Of a DNA stretch of 11,951 bases, positions 6,134-11,951 are shown piece after piece. Each line of letters starts with the position of its first letter. Within the stretch, counting starts at the first letter, position 1. The notes below the pieces were generated by a model. It saw only the letters and a list, made by a program, of their open reading frames with translations. It did no database searches and had not been told where the DNA came from. Location: contig QHWL01000326.1 of NCBI GenBank assembly GCA_003222555.1, positions 1 to 11,951 on the forward strand, given 5' to 3'. Source of the DNA: Acidobacteriota bacterium. GTDB taxonomy: Bacteria; Acidobacteriota; Vicinamibacteria; Vicinamibacterales; CAVVIG01. Both the position numbers and the translations under genes were made by a program.

Positions 6134-6811
6134 GTGGCGAACGTGTCGAGGCTCGACACTCTCCTGAACGCGCTGCAGAAGTTTTACGGCGCGCTGCCGG
6201 CGCCGCCGCGCGATCCATTCACGTTGTTCGTATGGGAGGTCCTGTCGGTCCATTCGACGCCGAGAAAGCGGGACGCCGCGCTCGTGGCGTTGAAGCGGAT
6301 TCGCGCGCTCACGCCGGATGCGATGTGGCGGGCAGCGCAGGCCAAGCTCGAAGCGAGCGTTGCCCTCGCCGGCCCGTACACCGAGCAGCGGTTGCGCGCG
6401 CTGAGGACCGGCGTCGATTTGTTCCGCCGCTCGCCGGAGTTGCCGGCCCTCATCAAAGGGCCTTTGCCGGCTGCGCGCCGGGCGTTGAAGCCGTTTCCGC
6501 AGCTGGGAGACGCCGGCGCGCATCGAATGCTCCTCTTTGCAGCCGATCATCCGATTCTGCCGGTCGACGCCCGTGTCAACCGGGTCGGCTTGCGGCTCGG
6601 GTACGGCGAGCGGAAGACGGCGCGGACCGTGCAGACCGGGCTGGCCCGCGAGTTGCCGCCCGCCGTCGACGCGTTCCGGCGGGCGTTCCAGTATCTGTCG
6701 CATCACGGAGCCGCTACATGCACGGAAAGCGACCCCCACTGCCATATCTGTCCGCTGGTGTCGGAGTGTCCTGAAGGCAAGAAGCGGACAGGTGGGAGAC
6801 CGGGAGATTGA
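6134..6811 (+). CDS. Endonuclease III-like HhH-GPD DNA glycosylase without the catalytic Lys
   Basis: A 225-residue protein with the fold of base-excision-repair glycosylases that remove damaged bases. The C-terminal [4Fe-4S] ligands fit the Nth/MutY pattern exactly: C196-X6-C203-X2-C206-X5-C212. The catalytic Asp is kept as Asp145 in VDARVNRV. The helix-hairpin-helix, normally LPGVGRKTA in Nth, reads FPQLGDAGA (121-129), so the lyase Lys is Ala127, and the minor-groove Gln region (SAQTT in Nth) reads SVHST. I infer a monofunctional glycosylase or an Nth relative with altered chemistry, rather than a true Nth with AP-lyase activity. It is probably transcribed with, or just after, the M20 peptidase. 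Its last two codons and stop lie inside an inverted repeat (6805-6913). Confidence 0.82.
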   Translation: MANVSRLDTLLNALQKFYGALPAPPRDPFTLFVWEVLSVHSTPRKRDAALVALKRIRALTPDAMWRAAQAKLEASVALAGPYTEQRLRALRTGVDLFRRSPELPALIKGPLPAARRALKPFPQLGDAGAHRMLLFAADHPILPVDARVNRVGLRLGYGERKTARTVQTGLARELPPAVDAFRRAFQYLSHHGAATCTESDPHCHICPLVSECPEGKKRTGGRPGD

Positions 6812-6913
6812 AGATTGTCGATTGCAGATTGAAGATTTGGATTGCAGATTTCCGTTAGCTCGCCGAATCCCCAATCAGCCAATCAATCTTCAATCTGAAA
6901 TCTTCAATCTCAC
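6805..6913. repeat. Inverted repeat of GATTGAAGATT units
   Basis: The left arm (about 6805-6853) is made of tandem AGATTGAAGATT and GATTGCAGATT units; the right arm (about 6868-6913), in reverse complement, begins GAGATTGAAGATTTCAG and repeats the same units. The outermost 13 nt are perfect inverted copies (GAGATTGAAGATT). The element is A/T-rich against GC-rich surroundings and fills the space between two convergent genes, so it may help termination from both sides. Its left edge supplies the stop of the glycosylase-like gene. Confidence 0.8.
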
Positions 6914-6917
6914 CTTC

Positions 6918-7823
6918 TCAATTGAGCGAAGCGACCCTCCTGCGAAGCATTTTGACGTGCTCCCAGATTTGAGCCAGCTCCTCACGCTCTTCCTCGTCGA
7001 GCGGGCTCGACGATGAGAGCTGAAGGTAGGTCTGGAGGTCGCGCAGCGCGGCGGAGAAGTCCTTCAAGTGATAAGCGAGCAGTCCCCGATCGCGCAGCTC
7101 GTTGTTGGCCGACGGGTCGACGGCGAGAAGCAGTTCGGTGACATCGCGCGCCTGCGGAAACGAGTGCATGCGCACGTACACGCGTTTCAGATTGAGCAGC
7201 ATGCGCGCGAGAATCTGCGGCTTGGTGGCGTGGCCGAGCAGATGCGACTCGAACAGCGCCTCATCTCCCGCGTGACGGCGAAGCAGTTCGCGGCAGGCGT
7301 CCTCCGACAGGAGTGCGCCGCCGTGGAACGCATCGATGATCAGATCTTCGGAGTAGGGTGTGCCCCGCCGGGCGGGACAGCGCAGCAGGAAATGTCCGGG
7401 AAAGTTGATGCCCTCCACGTACAGCTCGGCGCGGCGGGCGACTTCCATGTACAGCATCGCGAGCGTAATCGGAATACCGGTCCGCCGATCGAGCACCTCG
7501 TTCAGAAAGCTGTTCCGCGGGTCCTCGTAGTGGACGTCGTTGCCGACAAAGTGCAGCTCCTTGAACAGGTACTCGTTGAGCGCCATCACGCGCGCATACC
7601 GCTCGGGATCGACGCGTGGCGGCGCTTCTCCAGGCACGACCGCCGCGGCGGCCACCCGGACGAGCGCCTCGCGGCCGATGGCGTCCAGCTGATCGAGATA
7701 GGGGCCGGCGTCGAGCCTGGGGCACTCGACGCGCGCGATCATCAGCGCCGCGATTGCCAAGTCGGGGTCGGGGCTCAGTGCGGCATGCGTGAAGCTGCGG
7801 ACGAGCTGTGACCTCATCACCAT
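6918..7823 (-). CDS. SirB1-like protein (transglutaminase-like core with TPR tail)
   Basis: A soluble protein of about 301 residues. A conserved core (DPRNSFLNEVLDRRTGIPIT, about 101-120, then MLYMEVARR and VEGINFPGHFLLR, about 123-148) is the signature of the SirB1/YchA family (transglutaminase-like core 2). A C-terminal part with TPR-like helices (LKRVYVRMHSFPQARDVTEL, about 212-231, and a second repeat) follows. The true biochemical role of the family is unsettled. Three in-frame starts lie together: ATG 7823, GTG 7820 and ATG 7817. None has a Shine-Dalgarno, and a TATTCT -10 at 7833-7828 would start transcription right there, so leaderless translation is likely and the exact start is uncertain by two codons. 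Confidence 0.85.
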   Translation of the reverse strand: MVMRSQLVRSFTHAALSPDPDLAIAALMIARVECPRLDAGPYLDQLDAIGREALVRVAAAAVVPGEAPPRVDPERYARVMALNEYLFKELHFVGNDVHYEDPRNSFLNEVLDRRTGIPITLAMLYMEVARRAELYVEGINFPGHFLLRCPARRGTPYSEDLIIDAFHGGALLSEDACRELLRRHAGDEALFESHLLGHATKPQILARMLLNLKRVYVRMHSFPQARDVTELLLAVDPSANNELRDRGLLAYHLKDFSAALRDLQTYLQLSSSSPLDEEEREELAQIWEHVKMLRRRVASLN

Positions 7824-7827
7824 AAGT

Positions 7828-7833
7828 AGAATA
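7828..7833 (-). promoter_or_regulatory. Putative -10 hexamer for the sirB1-like gene
   Basis: TATTCT on the minus strand lies 4-10 nt before the clustered start codons of the sirB1-like gene. The 44-nt gap to the upstream HAD stop also holds a run of A (T on the minus strand) around 7838-7844. Confidence 0.45.
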
Positions 7834-7860
7834 ACGCAAAAAAAGGGCCGGATCGCCTCG

Positions 7861-8541
7861 TCAGCTGTCAAAAATTGCCCGCAACGTCTCCACGTCGAGC
7901 GCGTCGATGTCCGGGAGAACGAGATCGGCGTCGCCGAATTCCGACGCGTCGTAACTGGTGCTGATTGCGACGGTGCGGAGTCCCGCGGCGCGCGCCGACT
8001 CGAGGCCCCACCGCGAGTCTTCGATTGCCACGCACTCGGCGGCGCGCAGGGGGCCGCCGATCGCATCGGCGAGGCGCCGCACGGCGCGCTGATAGGGATC
8101 GGCAGCCGGCTTGCTCGCCGGAGTGTCTTCGGCGGCGACGATTGCGGCGAAGTAACGGGTGAGATCGGCGCGATCGAGAACGCGGCGGATCTCGGCGCCG
8201 AGCGCACCGGAGGCGATGGCAAGCGGGACCGCGTCGGCGGCCCGGCGAATCGCGGCCTCGGCGCCGGGAAAGAGTACAGGCAGGTCGCGTTCGAACATTT
8301 CGACTCGCGCGGCCTTCTTGATCACCAGCTCCGCCACATGGTCTATCGTCCAGAAACGGCCGTGGTCGACCCCGATCGCTCGAAGCGCTCCCACATCGTC
8401 GTACCCCAGGTAGCGCGCGTAGTACTCGCGCTCAGACAACGCCACATGCTCCTCGGCGAGGACGTCGCAAAGACCGCGGAAATGGAGCGGCTCGGTGTCG
8501 GCGATGACGCCATCAAAGTCGAAGACGATCGCGCGCAGCAT
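7861..8541 (-). CDS. HAD-superfamily hydrolase, beta-phosphoglucomutase/phosphatase type
   Basis: 226 residues with all four HAD motifs: DFDGV (nucleophile Asp8, acid/base Asp10), ASG with Ser111, SKP with Lys144, and ED at 174-175 (VAIEDSRWG). The cap between motif I and II (about residues 15-90) is of the helical C1 type, as in phosphoglucomutase and phosphoglycolate phosphatase-like enzymes. The substrate, a small phosphorylated metabolite, is not identifiable; ADTEPLHFRG after motif I resembles beta-phosphoglucomutase-like proteins. The ATG at 8541 is chosen because IVFDFDGV follows at once; the 14-residue extension from TTG 8583 is encoded by a repeat element and is rejected. No Shine-Dalgarno is seen. 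It may be co-transcribed with the downstream sirB1-like gene. Confidence 0.88.
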   Translation of the reverse strand: MLRAIVFDFDGVIADTEPLHFRGLCDVLAEEHVALSEREYYARYLGYDDVGALRAIGVDHGRFWTIDHVAELVIKKAARVEMFERDLPVLFPGAEAAIRRAADAVPLAIASGALGAEIRRVLDRADLTRYFAAIVAAEDTPASKPAADPYQRAVRRLADAIGGPLRAAECVAIEDSRWGLESARAAGLRTVAISTSYDASEFGDADLVLPDIDALDVETLRAIFDS

Positions 8542-8544
8542 GTC

Positions 8545-8647
8545 TGAAGTCAGAAGGAAAAAGGCAAAAGGCAAAAGTTGCAAGGCAGAAGGATCACTTT
8601 TTCCTTTTAACTTTTGACTTCTTCCTTTTTCACTTCTTCCTTCTTTA
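8545..8647. repeat. Inverted repeat of AAAGGCAAAAG / CTTTTTCCTTTT units
   Basis: The purine-rich left arm (AGAAGGAAAAAGGCAAAAGG and so on, 8550-8590) faces a pyrimidine-rich right arm (CTTTTTCCTTTTAACTTTTG and so on, from 8598). Short direct units (AAAAGGC; CTTCTTCCTTTTT/CTTCTTCC) recur within each arm. It fills the gap upstream of the HAD gene and runs into the 3' end of the DUF1684 gene, where it encodes the Lys/Glu-rich tail. Confidence 0.8.
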
Positions 8648-9329
8648 AACGCTCACCCGCCCGGATTGGAATCTTGAGACGGTTTTCCGCCGGTGGATAG
8701 GGGCAATCCCAGGTCGGGTTGTAGTAGCAGGTTGGATGATACGCACGGTTGAAGTCGATTACGTAGATGCCGGTCGCGTTCCGATCGAGATCGAGATAGC
8801 GGCCGCCCGGGTACGTTTCGGTGCCCGTTGTGAGGTCGGTGAACGGCACGAACAGATGATCGAGATTGCGCTCACCGACATCGACGAAGGCAGTGAGCTT
8901 CAGTGGCTGTCCTTTCACCGCGAACTCGAGAGTACCCACCCGTCGCATCTCGCGCAGCGCACCGGTCGAGGTCGGCATTTGGAGCGTGGCCCGATCGCTC
9001 GACGGCCTGAGGTTCGCCGGCACGCTGTAAGACGGATCGATGGGAAAGTAGGCGAGCGGCAAGAGCTCCGCGCGCCGGTTCTCGGGAACGGGCGAGTCGG
9101 ATGCGTACCTGAACTCGGCGTCCTTCCTGGCGCGGGCAGCCGCGATCGCTGGGACATAACTTTTCGGGTCGTCAGGCGGTCGATTGCTGCAGGCCGCGGT
9201 CACCGCCAGGACGGCGAGAAGGGCGGGTAGGGCGGGAAAGGCGGGTAGGGCGGGTAGGGCAGGTCGGTCAGGTAGGCCTGGTAGGTCCGGTAGGGCAGAC
9301 AGGCCGGGTAGGTCGCGAAGAGCGCGCAC
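8607..9329 (-). CDS. DUF1684 lipoprotein with a repeat-encoded signal peptide
   Basis: 240 residues. The C-terminal half (about 130-227) carries the conserved DUF1684 features: FTDLTTGTETYPGGRYLDL (163-181), IDFNRAYHP (191-199), CYYNP, CPYPPAENRL (209-218) and a final PIRAGE. The family function is unknown to me. The N-terminus is a long Leu-Pro-Ala signal peptide ending VTAAC, so Cys47 is a probable lipidation site; Thr at -3 makes the lipobox weak. Residues 7-37 are encoded by a 9-bp minisatellite (CTACCCGCC = Leu-Pro-Ala). The last ten residues (KEEVKKEEVK region) come from another repeat at 8545-8647 and lie past the usual end of the domain. The GTG at 9329 is the only start that provides a signal peptide; a TAAGAT hexamer sits 6 nt before it. 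Confidence 0.85.
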   Translation of the reverse strand: MRALRDLPGLSALPDLPGLPDRPALPALPAFPALPALLAVLAVTAACSNRPPDDPKSYVPAIAAARARKDAEFRYASDSPVPENRRAELLPLAYFPIDPSYSVPANLRPSSDRATLQMPTSTGALREMRRVGTLEFAVKGQPLKLTAFVDVGERNLDHLFVPFTDLTTGTETYPGGRYLDLDRNATGIYVIDFNRAYHPTCYYNPTWDCPYPPAENRLKIPIRAGERLKKEEVKKEEVKS

Positions 9330-9366
9330 GGCTCTATCTTACCTGCCCCACCCGCCCCACCTGCCC
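9218..9366. repeat. GGGCGGGTA minisatellite with an opposed C-rich arm; G-quadruplex potential
   Basis: The plus strand from 9221 carries repeats of GGCGGGTAG and GGTAGG variants to about 9315; 9346-9366 carries CCCCACCCGCCCCACC, roughly their inverse complement. Both strands meet a quadruplex pattern: GGG-C-GGG-TA-GGG-C-GGG at 9221-9236 on plus, and GGGG-C-GGG-T-GGGG preceded by a further GGG on minus at 9366-9346. The two arms flank the GTG start and promoter of the DUF1684 gene, so structure here could affect its expression. Confidence 0.8.
9336..9341 (-). promoter_or_regulatory. Putative -10 hexamer for the DUF1684 gene
   Basis: TAAGAT on the minus strand lies 6 nt before the GTG at 9329, the same spacing as at the selenoprotein gene. 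It is placed between the C-rich arm and the coding minisatellite. No Shine-Dalgarno is seen. Confidence 0.4.
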
Positions 9367-9393
9367 ATCTGACTCCCCCGCCTGAACGACCGC

Positions 9394-11179
<1,786 letters not shown>

Positions 11180-11221
11180 AATTGATTCACTCCGCTCGCT
11201 GGGGCCTACTTTTCTCATATC

Positions 11222-11245
11222 GCGGCGGGGCCTGCCCCCCGCCGC
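11222..11245. repeat. Perfect GC-rich hairpin between thiolase and acyl-CoA dehydrogenase genes
   Basis: GCGGCGGGG (11222-11230) and CCCCGCCGC (11237-11245) form nine G-C pairs around a 6-nt loop. On the minus strand, the direction of transcription, no T-run follows, so it is not a standard terminator. It may be a REP-like unit or an mRNA-stabilising stem-loop within the operon. Confidence 0.7.
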
Positions 11246-11277
11246 AGTTGCTCGGTGCGGTCGCACCTCGCAACGGC

Positions 11278-11951
<674 letters not shown>

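Noticed and set aside
6805..6913. CRISPR array from the recurring GATTGAAGATT units
   Set aside because: Units are short, variable in spacing, without unique spacers, and arranged as an inverted repeat. No cas genes are present.
8541..8583. Upstream TTG start at 8583 for the HAD protein
   Set aside because: The 14 extra residues are encoded by the repeat element, and the HAD motif begins directly after the ATG at 8541.
8598..8647. Intrinsic terminator from the T-rich stretch after the DUF1684 gene
   Set aside because: The T-rich run is on the plus strand while the gene is on the minus strand, and part of it is coding; it is better explained as a repeat arm.

Overview
The window is a GC-rich bacterial chromosome fragment of ordinary housekeeping and catabolic genes. 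I infer Acidobacteriota, possibly a Vicinamibacteria-like lineage. This rests on gene content (a long two-module ThyX, a DUF1684 lipoprotein, a glutaredoxin-like selenoprotein, acyl-CoA dehydrogenase and thiolase) and on the several kinds of degenerate inverted-repeat elements between genes. No rRNA or marker gene is present to confirm the placement.

Layout, left to right. Peptide deformylase (def, +) is followed by the convergent thyX (-). Rightward from thyX runs a block on the + strand: a short glutaredoxin-like gene with an in-frame TGA at 2570-2572, best read as selenocysteine and followed by a SECIS-like hairpin; a LACTB2-type metallo-beta-lactamase protein; a one-TM histidine-kinase-like protein without the phospho-acceptor His, overlapping it by 13 nt; an M20 dipeptidase; and an endonuclease III-like protein. 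From 6.9 kb to the right edge all genes lie on the - strand: a SirB1-like protein, a HAD phosphatase/phosphoglucomutase-like protein, a DUF1684 lipoprotein, an acyl-CoA dehydrogenase broken by a frameshift, and the C-terminal part of a thiolase that runs off the edge. The last two form a fatty-acid beta-oxidation pair, transcribed thiolase first.

Three things stand out. The selenoprotein is invisible to a standard ORF search: it was found by reading through the TGA, and homology-like sequence continues in frame on both sides. Second, most intergenic spaces hold low-complexity elements, mostly inverted repeats of several unrelated types, and some run into genes. They supply a stop codon, a charged C-terminal tail, and nearly the whole signal peptide of the lipoprotein, which is built from a 9-bp minisatellite. 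Third, four genes (def, the selenoprotein, sirB1-like, DUF1684) have a TANNNT -10 hexamer 4-10 nt before the start codon and no clear Shine-Dalgarno, as expected for leaderless mRNAs. Genes inside the + block instead have Shine-Dalgarno sequences or overlapping starts.

I see no CRISPR array, transposase, phage gene, tRNA or rRNA. No intergenic stretch exceeds about 250 bases.
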